In this document: positions 1 to 6,643 of the stretch, piece by piece
Numbering within the stretch: the stretch's first letter is position 1
Layout: the number at the start of each line of letters is the position of its first letter
DNA from: Thermogladius sp.
GTDB lineage: Archaea > Thermoproteota > Thermoprotei_A > Sulfolobales > Desulfurococcaceae
Length of the DNA: 10,589 nucleotides
NCBI GenBank assembly: GCA_009904025.1
Contig: WYEE01000061.1
Location: 1 to 10,589, forward strand
Reading direction: 5' to 3'
The notes under the pieces: model-generated
Told to the model about the DNA's origin: nothing
The model's database searches: none
The model's input: only the letters and a program-made list of their open reading frames with translations
Position numbers and translations under genes: made by a program

Positions 1-935
1 TTTTTGTCCTAATCTCCGTCCTCGCCATAAACTTCATAATCATTAACCTCGCCCCGGGTAATCCTGCCACTATAATGGGGGCGGAGACAGGCCTCATCAG
101 CCAGGACTACATCCAGTACCTAACCCAGAAGTGGGGGCTTGACAAGCCCGTCTACGAGAGGCTGGCTGTATACCTGTGGAACGTCTTCCACGGGGATCTA
201 GGCATCTCGTACAGGTATGCTGAGCCTGTATCCCAGCTCATATTTGAGAGAATCCCGCTGACACTAGCTATCACAGTTCCGAGCATAGTAATAGGCTTCC
301 TCGTAGGCACCCTGCTAGCTACACTCGCATGCCGCAAGCCTGGTGGAGGGCTAGACGTGGGGTTGACTACGGTGGCCATGGGCTCCTACTCAGCCCCCAT
401 TTTCTGGGTCGCTATACTGTTGATCAACGCGTTCAGCGTCCGCCTCAAGCTCCTCCCGCCTACAGGGCTTGTGAGCCCGCAGCTCATCGGGTCGAACGGG
501 TTCGACTACTACTTGGATATGGCTAAGCACGCTATCCTACCTATTGTAACGCTGACGCTCGGCACATTCCCCCCATACTACCGTTTAACCAAGAGCGTGA
601 TATTAGAGCAGTTGTCGGAGGACTACGTCGTTACGCTCAAAGCCATGGGTCTCCCTAGGTTCAGAGTGCTCTACAAGCATGTTCTGAGGAACGCACTGCT
701 CCCAGGTATAACTCTCTTCGGAATACAAATGGGGTTCGCTTTCGCTGGTGCGGCTCTCGTGGAGAATGTTTTCGCGTGGCCGGGCATAGGCAGGTTGATG
801 CTGGACGCGATCATGGCTAGAGACTACAACCTGTTGATGGGGATCTTCCTGTTTGTCACGCTTGCCGTAGTAGTGGCAAACATAGTGGTCGATTTAGTTT
901 ACGGCTACCTCGACCCCAGGATTAGGAGGGGGTGA
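1..935 (+). CDS. ABC transporter permease, DppB/OppB family (5' end cut by window)
   Basis: Inner subunit of a peptide/nickel-type (DppB/OppB) ABC importer that forms half of the membrane channel. The frame is open from base 3, and the 24 codons before the ATG at 75 encode a hydrophobic helix ending in NLAPGNPAT, matching the family N-terminus (typically LRLAPGDPA). The ATG at 75 is therefore internal, and about 10-20 N-terminal residues lie outside the window; 310 residues are visible. The EAA loop that contacts the ATPase is seen as LKAMGLPRFRVLYKHVLRNA, followed by LLP. The usual C-terminal VENVFAWPGIGRL and DPRIRRG are present. Several further hydrophobic spans fit a six-helix permease. 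The stop overlaps the next permease start by four bases (GTGA), so translation is coupled. Substrate cannot be read from the sequence: di/oligopeptides, nickel and oligosaccharides are all carried by archaeal members. Confidence 0.93.
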   Translation, partial: FVLISVLAINFIIINLAPGNPATIMGAETGLISQDYIQYLTQKWGLDKPVYERLAVYLWNVFHGDLGISYRYAEPVSQLIFERIPLTLAITVPSIVIGFLVGTLLATLACRKPGGGLDVGLTTVAMGSYSAPIFWVAILLINAFSVRLKLLPPTGLVSPQLIGSNGFDYYLDMAKHAILPIVTLTLGTFPPYYRLTKSVILEQLSEDYVVTLKAMGLPRFRVLYKHVLRNALLPGITLFGIQMGFAFAGAALVENVFAWPGIGRLMLDAIMARDYNLLMGIFLFVTLAVVVANIVVDLVYGYLDPRIRRG

Positions 936-943
936 CCTCCTTG
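924..943 (+). promoter_or_regulatory. Ribosome binding site / start choice for the second permease
   Basis: AGGAGGG at 924-930 and GGTGA at 931-935 both complement the archaeal 16S 3' end. The GTG at 932 lies almost on top of this site. The in-frame TTG at 941 is five bases after GGTGA and better spaced, so it may be the true start, shortening the protein by three residues. Either start keeps the gene coupled to the upstream permease. Confidence 0.45.
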
Positions 944-1846
944 GGGTTTAGTAGGAGTTCTATAAGGGCCTTCGCCACGGGTGGGTTCACCGCTTTCTCT
1001 CGATCCCTTAACGGGTTCGTGGGCTTAGTGAGATTTATGGGGATGAGTGACTTGGCAGGGCTGACAGGGCTTGTAATAGTGATCGCAATGGGCCTAATTG
1101 CCGCTACCATAAGCCTTTGGCCCCTCCCAAACCCCAACTCCATGGACTACCCGATGAACCAGCCTCCAAGCCTCAACCACCTATTCGGCACAGATAGATA
1201 TGGGAGGGATGTGTTGAGCAGGGTGCTTTGGGGGGCTAGAGTGAGTTTGGGTGTGGGGTTGGCCGCCGCATTCTCTGCGGCGTTGCTGGGGACTATTCTA
1301 GGGGTTGTAGCCGGGGTTTACGGTGAGAGGGTTGACGCCGCGATAAGCAGAGTTATCGAGGTTTTCCTCATGATGCCCACATTCTTCCTAGCACTCCTGA
1401 TCGCCACAGTTGCGAGGCCCAACATCTACAACCTAATATTCGTAGTGGCTATAACCAGCTGGCCGACCGTTGCCAGGGTTGTAAGGGGGCAGGTGCTCTC
1501 GTTGAAGGAGATGCAGTACGTTGAGGCATCGAGGGCTCTTGCCGCCAGTGACAGGTTTGTAATGATTAAACACATACTACCGCAAGTAGTCCCCCTCACA
1601 CTCTCATACACAATCCTCCTTGTCAGCAACGCAATGCTACTGGAAGCCGGTTTAAGTTACCTGGGTCTGGGAGACCCAAACTATCCTAGCTGGGGTAGGA
1701 TGATATACGAGGGGCAACAGCTGATATTCTCCGCGTGGTGGGTGAGCGTCTTCCCAGGCGCATTCCTAACGCTCACAGTCCTCGGCTGGAACCTCCTAGG
1801 CGACTCCCTGTCAAGGTATCTAAACCCTAGAAGGAGGACTCTATAA
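932..1846 (+). CDS. ABC transporter permease, DppC/OppC family
   Basis: Second channel subunit of the same importer, partner of the preceding DppB-type protein. The 304 residues are a usual length for DppC. A hydrophilic N-terminal stretch is followed by a first membrane helix at about 41-63. The family signature GTDRYGRDVLSRVLWGARVS is at 86-105, four or more hydrophobic segments lie between 106 and 290, and the C-terminal block LGLGDPNYPSWG plus NLLGDSLSRYLNPR is typical. The EAA loop (about 196-220, EASRALAAS, then ILPQVVP) has Ala where most relatives have the conserved Gly, a mild deviation. No ATPase (DppD/DppF) or binding-protein gene follows, since the next gene is convergent. Those parts must lie upstream of the window or elsewhere. 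Confidence 0.94.
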   Translation: MTSLGFSRSSIRAFATGGFTAFSRSLNGFVGLVRFMGMSDLAGLTGLVIVIAMGLIAATISLWPLPNPNSMDYPMNQPPSLNHLFGTDRYGRDVLSRVLWGARVSLGVGLAAAFSAALLGTILGVVAGVYGERVDAAISRVIEVFLMMPTFFLALLIATVARPNIYNLIFVVAITSWPTVARVVRGQVLSLKEMQYVEASRALAASDRFVMIKHILPQVVPLTLSYTILLVSNAMLLEAGLSYLGLGDPNYPSWGRMIYEGQQLIFSAWWVSVFPGAFLTLTVLGWNLLGDSLSRYLNPRRRTL

Positions 1847-1855
1847 CACCTAAAG

Positions 1856-1901
1856 TTTTCACGGTTTTACACGTCTTCTATAACCTTGCAACCAGGTTTT
1901 T
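1856..1901 (+). terminator. Oligo-T termination region after the permease operon
   Basis: Three T tracts (1856-1859, 1865-1868, 1897-1901) follow the permease stop within 55 bases. Archaeal RNA polymerase terminates at T-rich stretches without needing a hairpin, so this is a plausible end for the operon, which faces a convergent gene. No strong hairpin is seen. Confidence 0.4.
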
Positions 1902-2000
1902 CCTCAACGGGCCCCTCAAACCGAGAACTCATAACTGGTCCTCAAAGCTGATAAGGTTTCCGGAGATGCCCTCTGGTTTTTCACTGGCAGGCACTAGTTT

Positions 2001-2903
2001 TCAAGGCTTCGCAACCAGCCACGGTCTCGTCCTGAGATGCTTATAGCCCAGCTTCCTGTAGATTCTGATAGCATCCTCGTTGCCTTCCTCAACGCAGAGG
2101 AATGCGGTTGAACCCGAGGATACTATTCTCCTGGTCGCGGCCGAGGTCACAGCTGTTGCGTAACCTCTCCTCCTATACTCCTCCACGGTGTACACGTCGC
2201 AGATGAGGGCTAGCTCTGGCAATCTAGCGCAGATCGCTCCAGCTGAAACAAGCTTGCCGTCCGCGAAAACACCGTAGTAGGTTCTCTTCGACAATCTCAC
2301 CCTAGCCTCCTCCACTGTTATATCATCGCCTCTCCGCTTCACGTAGTCTACGAACACGTCTGCCTGACCGGGGCTCAACCTTACGGCTAACCGCTCATTA
2401 CCCCTCGGCTTAAACGATTCCTCGTCGCAAACCATGTCGTGGAACCGTCTAACTTCAACGTTTCGAAAACCCTTCGAGTAGAGGATGGAAGAAGCCCTCC
2501 TTATCACCTCACTCTCATCCGTGTATAGTTCCAGTATGTGAGGCATATTAGCGTCCAACCATGTGTCTTGGAGAAGCTCTAGAGAGCTGTCACCCCAGAT
2601 GTGTATTGAAGCTCCTCTACCATACCTCCATATGAGCACGTAGGATTCCAACAGGGGGCCCTGTTTCAACTTAACTATGACCTCCGAGTTCTCGGGCTCG
2701 TACAGCAAGTCGTATATGAGGTAGAAGTGGGGTGGGAAAGGGTGGTCTCTGTACAACCGGGAGATAGCTGTATACACCTCTCCTATCGAATACTCCTTGT
2801 TTCCAACAACTCTAACCCCCATGTCAACACCGATTGTCCTTAAGTGCTCATACCAATTAATTTGTCTCCATTCGCTGAGCCCAGTAGCTTCCTCCCCGCC
2901 CAA
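2001..2903 (-). CDS. GNAT-family N-acetyltransferase with N-terminal extra domain
   Basis: Predicted acyl-CoA-dependent acetyltransferase; substrate unknown. The C-terminal GNAT domain (about 170-300) has the CoA-binding motif A VYTVEEYRRRGYATAV at 237-252, where the RRRGYA loop holds the CoA pyrophosphate. Motif B EGNEDAIRIYRKLGYKHL follows at 273-290. Residues 30-165 resemble a second, degenerate GNAT-like half (beta-rich, LIYDLLYEP, then IWRYGRGASIHIWGD) without a visible CoA motif, so a tandem fold with one active half is likely. That last point is inference. The TTG start at 2903 is the first possible one, because a stop lies two codons upstream, and it has no good ribosome site. The ATG at 2822 (273 residues) is the alternative. 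The gene stands alone and is convergent with the permease genes. Confidence 0.85.
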   Translation of the reverse strand: MGGEEATGLSEWRQINWYEHLRTIGVDMGVRVVGNKEYSIGEVYTAISRLYRDHPFPPHFYLIYDLLYEPENSEVIVKLKQGPLLESYVLIWRYGRGASIHIWGDSSLELLQDTWLDANMPHILELYTDESEVIRRASSILYSKGFRNVEVRRFHDMVCDEESFKPRGNERLAVRLSPGQADVFVDYVKRRGDDITVEEARVRLSKRTYYGVFADGKLVSAGAICARLPELALICDVYTVEEYRRRGYATAVTSAATRRIVSSGSTAFLCVEEGNEDAIRIYRKLGYKHLRTRPWLVAKP

Positions 2904-2996
2904 ACTTCACGATGGGTTAGCGAGGGTTCATGGGCGGCTGTTGAATCCGAGGTTACTAGTCCCCCCACAGGCCACCAATGGGCCTTGGAGCAGCTC

Positions 2997-3009
2997 GATA
3001 TATGAAACC
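2997..3009 (-). promoter_or_regulatory. Candidate TATA box for the GNAT gene
   Basis: On the minus strand this reads GGTTTCATATATC, a fair archaeal TATA box. Transcription would begin near 2972-2975, giving a leader of about 70 bases to the TTG or about 150 to the ATG at 2822. A small hairpin (AGGCC at 2969-2973, GGCCT at 2981-2985) lies across the predicted start. The rest of the 190-base spacer shows no convincing gene. Confidence 0.4.
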
Positions 3010-3093
3010 CACGTTCCCCGGTATTTTCCGTAAACCACGTGCACCGTTAGGGATGTGAGTCCAAGCGGTATGAAGACTGTAGCTCTCTTCTAT

Positions 3094-4578
3094 TCACGCT
3101 ACCCCCTCCTTCACGTGTTCTCCAACCGCTTTTCTCCAAACCTCCAGCGCGTAGCCAGGCTGTATAGCCCCTTTAACCAGCTTGTAAGTTCTCGTGCCAT
3201 CGCTCAACCTCTCCGGGACAAGTAGCACGGCTTTCCCGCTGTACTTGGGTATAAACCTATATAGGAAGTCCTGGAGGAATGTTACGTAGATCACGTTGAC
3301 CCCGGAGTCTAGTAGCGCTGAGGCAACGTTTTCAGCCACTACAGAGGCTTCAACGTGGTTCGTTGAGACAAAGCTCTCATCCATCAACACGTAGTCCCCT
3401 CTCCTAATGGCCTCCACCAGTGTTCTAAACCTCTTCACCTCTTCCTCGAACTTACCGTAGGAGAAAGTTCTCTCCTCCTCTCTTAGGAAATGCGTGAGCA
3501 CGGCGCCAGTCGACGGGATCACAAACCTATCCGCTGGGACGAATAAACCTGCTCTAGCGAGTAGTAGGGCCTGGCCGACGCTCTTAATGAAAGTTGTCTT
3601 CCCACCCTTGTTAACACCGGTTATTATAACCGCGAAAGAGCCGTCGACGTCCAGGTCGAGAGAGTTCGGCACAGGCTTCCTCCCCGAGGATATTGCGAGT
3701 GAGAGCGGATAAAGGTTCTCGAAGTAGAGTTTCCTCGGGTTTATCTCGGGATAGGTCTTCGGGATCCCCGCCTTTTCCAGGAAGTCGCTGAGGTTTATAG
3801 CGCCAACGTAGAACGACAGCTGTCTCGCCAGTTCTCTGAAGAATCCTAGCAGCTTGTCGAAAGCGTTTAAAACAGTTGTCGCTACCCCGGCGAGAACCCA
3901 ATTCCTTATATCCTCTAGAATCCTAGCCCCCGCTTCATCCCTTGGATCAAGCCTATAAGTATATTTCTTCTCCCCGAACAACAGCCTGCTTACGATGGAA
4001 CCCTCATTCCTGGGCAACAGGAGAACCGGGTTAACCAGGCTGTTCAAAACACCTATCTCGACAGAGAAATCTACACTACTCCCAAATCCAAGTATGCTGT
4101 TTATCTCCCTAGCATTATCTATGAAATTCTTGTCAACGTTCGAGATAAGGGAGTCTGCTAAGCTCCTGAAGGCTATTGAAGTAAAACTTGTGCTGGACAT
4201 AACTTCCAGTAGTTTCTCCAAATAGTCGACCAGGATGCTTACACCGCTGGAAGCCTCGTTCACCACGAATTTAGGGTCGTCAAGCCTGTAGAGGAATACC
4301 TCCCTGTACGCTTTCTCATAGCCCTCCCTAGCTATTTGATACATTCTCAGCACGCTACCTCTGTTCTTAAGGGCATCTCTAACAGCCTCCTGCCTGTACT
4401 CGGTGACCTCCTTTGGGCACTCCTTTGAGAGGAGTACTTCCAGCCATGTCTCGGCGATGAGCTTATCATCACCGGCGGCGACACCGATTATTTTATCCAG
4501 TTCTAGGTCTAACCTGACATCCTCCGCGGTAGCGATTTTATCTCTAGGTTCAAGTTTCAGGAGGTCGAACTCTATCAT
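3094..4578 (-). CDS. MutS-type ATPase, second gene of pair (short, no mismatch-recognition domain)
   Basis: MutS-superfamily ATPase of 494 residues. The C-terminal nucleotide-binding domain (about 280-480) has the MutS-specific Walker A GVNKGGKTT at 321-329 (family form GPNMGGKST, Asn kept). The signature-like region is RTFSYGKFEEEVKR at 370-383, and Walker B is YVLMDES with Asp400 and Glu401, followed by STN. The usual His of the H-loop (TH in MutS) is Phe434 here. Residues 1-280 are mostly helical and fit the lever/clamp part. At half the usual MutS length, it lacks the N-terminal mismatch-binding and connector domains, and no Smr nuclease domain is seen. Its ATG lies in the ATGA overlap with the upstream MutS-like gene, so the two are co-translated and probably form a heterodimer. 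A role in DNA repair or recombination intermediates is inferred only. Confidence 0.88.
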   Translation of the reverse strand: MIEFDLLKLEPRDKIATAEDVRLDLELDKIIGVAAGDDKLIAETWLEVLLSKECPKEVTEYRQEAVRDALKNRGSVLRMYQIAREGYEKAYREVFLYRLDDPKFVVNEASSGVSILVDYLEKLLEVMSSTSFTSIAFRSLADSLISNVDKNFIDNAREINSILGFGSSVDFSVEIGVLNSLVNPVLLLPRNEGSIVSRLLFGEKKYTYRLDPRDEAGARILEDIRNWVLAGVATTVLNAFDKLLGFFRELARQLSFYVGAINLSDFLEKAGIPKTYPEINPRKLYFENLYPLSLAISSGRKPVPNSLDLDVDGSFAVIITGVNKGGKTTFIKSVGQALLLARAGLFVPADRFVIPSTGAVLTHFLREEERTFSYGKFEEEVKRFRTLVEAIRRGDYVLMDESFVSTNHVEASVVAENVASALLDSGVNVIYVTFLQDFLYRFIPKYSGKAVLLVPERLSDGTRTYKLVKGAIQPGYALEVWRKAVGEHVKEGVA

Positions 4579-6071
4579 TTCACCATCGCCTTTAATTCCT
4601 TGTATGAAAGCCCGTACTTGGAGGCTATCCTAACAGCCATGTATTCCGAGGGCGGTGGGCCTGGGAGTATCTTGTAAGAGGGTTTCGTAGGGTCTTCCCG
4701 GGACGGTTGTGCAACCATGCTTATCACGAAGTCAAGCGATGCCACCTGAGGGATGAATGTAACGAATATGCAGTAGCTTCCCCTCCTGCTAACCTCCTCA
4801 AGGAAGATTTTAGACAAGACGTAGCCTTCATCGGACGTGGTTGTGGCGAAAAGCTCGTTCGTTATTATGAGCGTTGAGCCATCGGCTTTACGCAAAATAT
4901 CCATGGCTCTTACAACATCCTGCTCAAGCCTGCTCAAGCTCTCCCTGGGGTCCTCTCTTGCCGGGTACGCTGTTGTGATGGTTGAGAAAAACGGTATCTC
5001 AGCCCTCTCAGCGGGAACAGGCAAGCCGAGTTTCGCTAGGTATGCTAACTGACCAAACGAGGTCGCGAAAGTCGTCTTCCCACCACTATTCATCCCTGTT
5101 ACCACGAAAATCCTCTTGGATCCATCGGTGGATATATCGTTTGGTATCGCCACACCCTTCTCGGCTAAGAGAATATTGTAGAAGCCCCTTACATCTATCC
5201 TACCATCAAGCGTGAATCTCGGTATGGTGAAAGCGTACCCTCGTTTCATCAAACTCTTCATAAACTTCAAGTATAGAAGGTAGAACCTTACTTCCCTCGC
5301 GAACGCCACTACGCCCTCGTCCAATATCTCCGGGAACTCTTCACGAAACCTCTTCAGGGTTTCATACTCGTCTCTGAAAAGTTTGAAAGCCCCTTCGAGA
5401 ATTGCCGCGTGGACGTGGCTGAAACCGCTGGTAGTTGGAATATATCTAACCTTCTTAACCTCCCCTTCCCTGAACCTGGCGAAGAGTTCTTCAATGATCT
5501 TCCCCAAGTCCTCGCCTCCATCGAACCTCCAGACATGTACTTTATCGCCCACTATCCTGACTCTAATCCTTATTTTACCCCGGGCGTTCTTAGCCTCCAA
5601 AGCCCTCTCCTTCATGGCTTTAAAGCGGGTGCCGCGGATTATTTCTCCGATATACCCCATGAAGCCCCTGAGCCCCTGAGACCTCACATCAAGCGACGTC
5701 ATCTCATTGTAAAAGTTTTCCAAGGCCTCTACATAGGTTAAGGCTGCATCGAGGTGGAGGCCCAGCTTGTGTGGTTCGAAAGCATCTTTCTCCATCTCTA
5801 AATAATCGAGAGCCAGCCTGATTTTCTCGACAAACCTCTCGACAGCTGTGTAAATACTTTCATTCATCAAGTCCCTGAACACATCGAGCCTGTAAACCGC
5901 TGCGTCAACGCTGTCAAGCGGCTCTTGAAACAAGCTCCATAGTAGCTCATCCCTCTCCCTACCTAGAATCTCGCTTGCAAGCTCTCTAATCCTCAAATCA
6001 TATAAAACCTGGTCTTCTCCAACCCTTCTCCCCCTTGACCCGAGAATACTCCTATAACTCAAAGATCCCAC
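4575..6071 (-). CDS. MutS-type ATPase, first gene of pair (short, altered Walker B)
   Basis: Paralogue of the downstream protein, 498 residues with the same layout. Residues 1-300 are largely helical (lever/clamp-like), with a basic stretch KIRIRVRIVGDKVHVW at 166-181. An ATPase domain spans about 305-495. Walker A is GMNSGGKTT at 326-334, with the MutS-type Asn328. The signature-like region is RESLSRLEQDVVRAM at 376-390. Walker B is LIITNEL at 401-407: the metal-binding Asp is Asn405, while the catalytic-base Glu406 is kept. The H-loop His is Phe439. It lacks the mismatch-recognition and connector domains. The start used is GTG, after AGAGG; the TTG three codons on (6062-6060) is possible. 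It overlaps the next MutS-like gene by four bases. The unequal Walker B motifs suggest a dimer with one strong and one weak site, as in other MutS heterodimers. Confidence 0.87.
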   Translation of the reverse strand: MGSLSYRSILGSRGRRVGEDQVLYDLRIRELASEILGRERDELLWSLFQEPLDSVDAAVYRLDVFRDLMNESIYTAVERFVEKIRLALDYLEMEKDAFEPHKLGLHLDAALTYVEALENFYNEMTSLDVRSQGLRGFMGYIGEIIRGTRFKAMKERALEAKNARGKIRIRVRIVGDKVHVWRFDGGEDLGKIIEELFARFREGEVKKVRYIPTTSGFSHVHAAILEGAFKLFRDEYETLKRFREEFPEILDEGVVAFAREVRFYLLYLKFMKSLMKRGYAFTIPRFTLDGRIDVRGFYNILLAEKGVAIPNDISTDGSKRIFVVTGMNSGGKTTFATSFGQLAYLAKLGLPVPAERAEIPFFSTITTAYPAREDPRESLSRLEQDVVRAMDILRKADGSTLIITNELFATTTSDEGYVLSKIFLEEVSRRGSYCIFVTFIPQVASLDFVISMVAQPSREDPTKPSYKILPGPPPSEYMAVRIASKYGLSYKELKAMVK

Positions 6072-6108
6072 CCTCTAAGCTGGCGTCAACGTTACGTCAT
6101 CAACCCTT

Positions 6109-6143
6109 GGATATAGGGGTTACCCTCGTTTAACCTTTAAATC
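6109..6143 (-). promoter_or_regulatory. Promoter region of the MutS-like operon
   Basis: Two TATA-like boxes read on the minus strand: GATTTAAAGGTTA at 6131-6143 and CCTATATCC at 6109-6117. The first puts the transcript start near 6112, about 40 bases before the GTG. The second puts it near 6087, leaving a 15-base leader that holds the AGAGG ribosome site. Which one is used cannot be decided by reading. Confidence 0.45.
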
Positions 6144-6267
6144 AGATCGAGTGAAAACAGGGGATGAGAAAACCGGGGTCTTAATCCTACATCGCATTGC
6201 GAATCAATCAGCTAGGCTGTTACAGAATCGATGATAACCTGTAAATACTTGCCGATGGAGAGCAATG

Positions 6268-6276
6268 TTTAAAAAA
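6268..6276 (+). promoter_or_regulatory. TATA-like box before the structured RNA candidate
   Basis: TTTAAAAAA sits about 27 bases before position 6298, where transcription would start, just ahead of an ATG at 6302 and the hairpin-rich segment. On the minus strand the same bases form a T run that could instead terminate transcripts coming from the L40e gene, so the assignment is ambiguous. Confidence 0.45.
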
Positions 6277-6297
6277 TTCTAAACCCGCTACATACTT

Positions 6298-6423
6298 CTA
6301 GATGACCCGCACCGAGGTGAAGTATCTGAACTCAGATGAGAGCCCCGTGGCGTTGGGCTCGACGGGGTCCATGAGGTGTGGATGAAGCCAGTGATTCCAC
6401 ACCAAGGCCCAACCCCGCTAACG
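6298..6423 (+). ncRNA. Candidate structured RNA, omega/reRNA-like (TnpB guide-RNA scaffold type)
   Basis: Seen directly: hairpin 1 pairs CCCCGT (6343-6348) with ACGGGG (6362-6367). Hairpin 2 pairs GGTGTGGA (6375-6382) with TCCACACC (6396-6403). The loop of hairpin 1 contains GTTGGGC (6352-6358), which pairs exactly with GCCCAAC (6407-6413), making a pseudoknot that encloses hairpin 2. A small frame with a stop codon ends inside hairpin 2. A TATA-like box lies at the right distance upstream. From family knowledge, TnpB omega/reRNAs of IS200/IS605 elements start within the tnpB 3' end, run past its stop, fold with a pseudoknot, and end at the element's right end with the guide next. Here no tnpB gene body is present, so this would be an orphan or domesticated guide-RNA gene, or a relic. 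SRP and RNase P RNA do not fit. The 3' end is uncertain; the guide would begin near 6414. Confidence 0.4.
6302..6385 (+). pseudogene. 27-codon frame, possible TnpB C-terminal remnant
   Basis: The ATG at 6302, four bases after the predicted transcript start, opens a 27-codon frame ending SPVALGSTGSMRCG and a TGA inside hairpin 2. A TAG lies directly before the ATG, so no longer protein exists here. The GSTGSM-type tail followed by a structured 3' segment recalls the ends of archaeal TnpB proteins, but I recognise this by general resemblance only. It may be a leaderless micropeptide, a tnpB tail, or chance. Confidence 0.25.
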
Positions 6424-6467
6424 ATACTTGATGGTATTTGTGTATAATTGTAGTTCCGTTAGCGGGG
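6413..6467. repeat. 11-bp perfect inverted repeat with AT-rich loop
   Basis: CCCCGCTAACG at 6413-6423 is matched by CGTTAGCGGGG at 6457-6467, 11 pairs without mismatch, enclosing 33 AT-rich bases. A small 4-bp stem (ATAC 6424-6427, GTAT 6434-6437) sits in the loop. The left arm begins at the last base of the pseudoknot strand, so it occupies the place where a TnpB guide would start. It could be a right-end palindrome of an IS200/IS605-type element, part of a longer RNA, or a regulatory hairpin. Confidence 0.6.
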
Positions 6468-6470
6468 AAA

Positions 6471-6485
6471 CGCATACGTCATGCG
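6471..6485. repeat. Short perfect hairpin
   Basis: CGCAT (6471-6475) and ATGCG (6481-6485) pair around a five-base loop, three bases after the 11-bp inverted repeat. By itself it is weak. Its position suggests it belongs to the same folded segment. Confidence 0.35.
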
Positions 6486-6589
6486 GGCGGGGAGGCTTGT
6501 TACAACATATCCGCTGGGGGAATCTCTCGATGAGTAGAGGAAAAGCACGCAGTATGATTCTTGAACGATGATTACGAAAATAGGGCTCC

Positions 6590-6608
6590 ACGCGGTCGGA
6601 TTCCGCGT
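6590..6608. terminator. Hairpin between the RNA candidate and L40e
   Basis: ACGCGG (6590-6595) pairs with CCGCGT (6603-6608) around seven bases. On the minus strand it lies 36 bases after the L40e stop and is followed by GGAGCCCTATTTTCG. On the plus strand it is followed by TAGGATTCTTT. It could mark transcript ends from either side. Archaeal termination mainly needs T tracts and these are short, so the call is tentative. Confidence 0.3.
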
Positions 6609-6643
6609 TAGGATTCTTTGGTAACTTTGCTGGTGCGCGTTCG

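Larger units (their letters stand above)
6072..6643. other. 572-base non-coding region rich in inverted repeats
   Basis: No reading frame here looks like a protein gene. In order it holds the minus-strand promoter region of the MutS-like pair (6109-6143); 6144-6267, in which nothing was recognised; a plus-strand TATA-like box (6268-6276); a compact hairpin/pseudoknot segment (6343-6413); an 11-bp inverted repeat (6413-6467); a 5-bp hairpin (6471-6485); an unassigned stretch; and a 6-bp hairpin (6590-6608). This density of pairing is unusual against the tight gene spacing elsewhere and suggests an RNA gene or the decayed end of a mobile element. Confidence 0.6.

Noticed and set aside
1847..2000. 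Possible small gene between the permease and GNAT genes
   Set aside because: The spacer is broken by stops, has no ribosome site, and is better explained as the T-rich termination zone between convergent genes.
2797..3033. Plus-strand 78-codon frame in the GNAT/MutS-like spacer
   Set aside because: It overlaps the GNAT N-terminus in antisense, has low-complexity Ser/Pro content and no start signals.
3611..3901. 96-codon minus-strand frame inside the second MutS-like gene
   Set aside because: It is a shadow frame of a gene with intact motifs on the same strand, Arg/Gly-rich without domain features; no frameshift is needed to explain it.
6300..6345. C/D box guide RNA (GATGA, CTGA, GATGA at 6301-6338)
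   Set aside because: The C and D' boxes are too far apart (about 20 bases instead of about 12) and no terminal D box CTGA follows, so the boxes look like chance.
6431..6571. 46-codon plus-strand frame starting MVFVYNCSSV
   Set aside because: It has no ribosome site, runs through the inverted repeat and hairpins, and shows no recognisable protein pattern.
6298..6610. SRP 7S RNA or RNase P RNA
   Set aside because: The length is close, but the RNase P motif GAGGAAAGUCC and the SRP S-domain motifs are absent, and GC content is too low with an AT-rich loop for these RNAs in a hyperthermophile.
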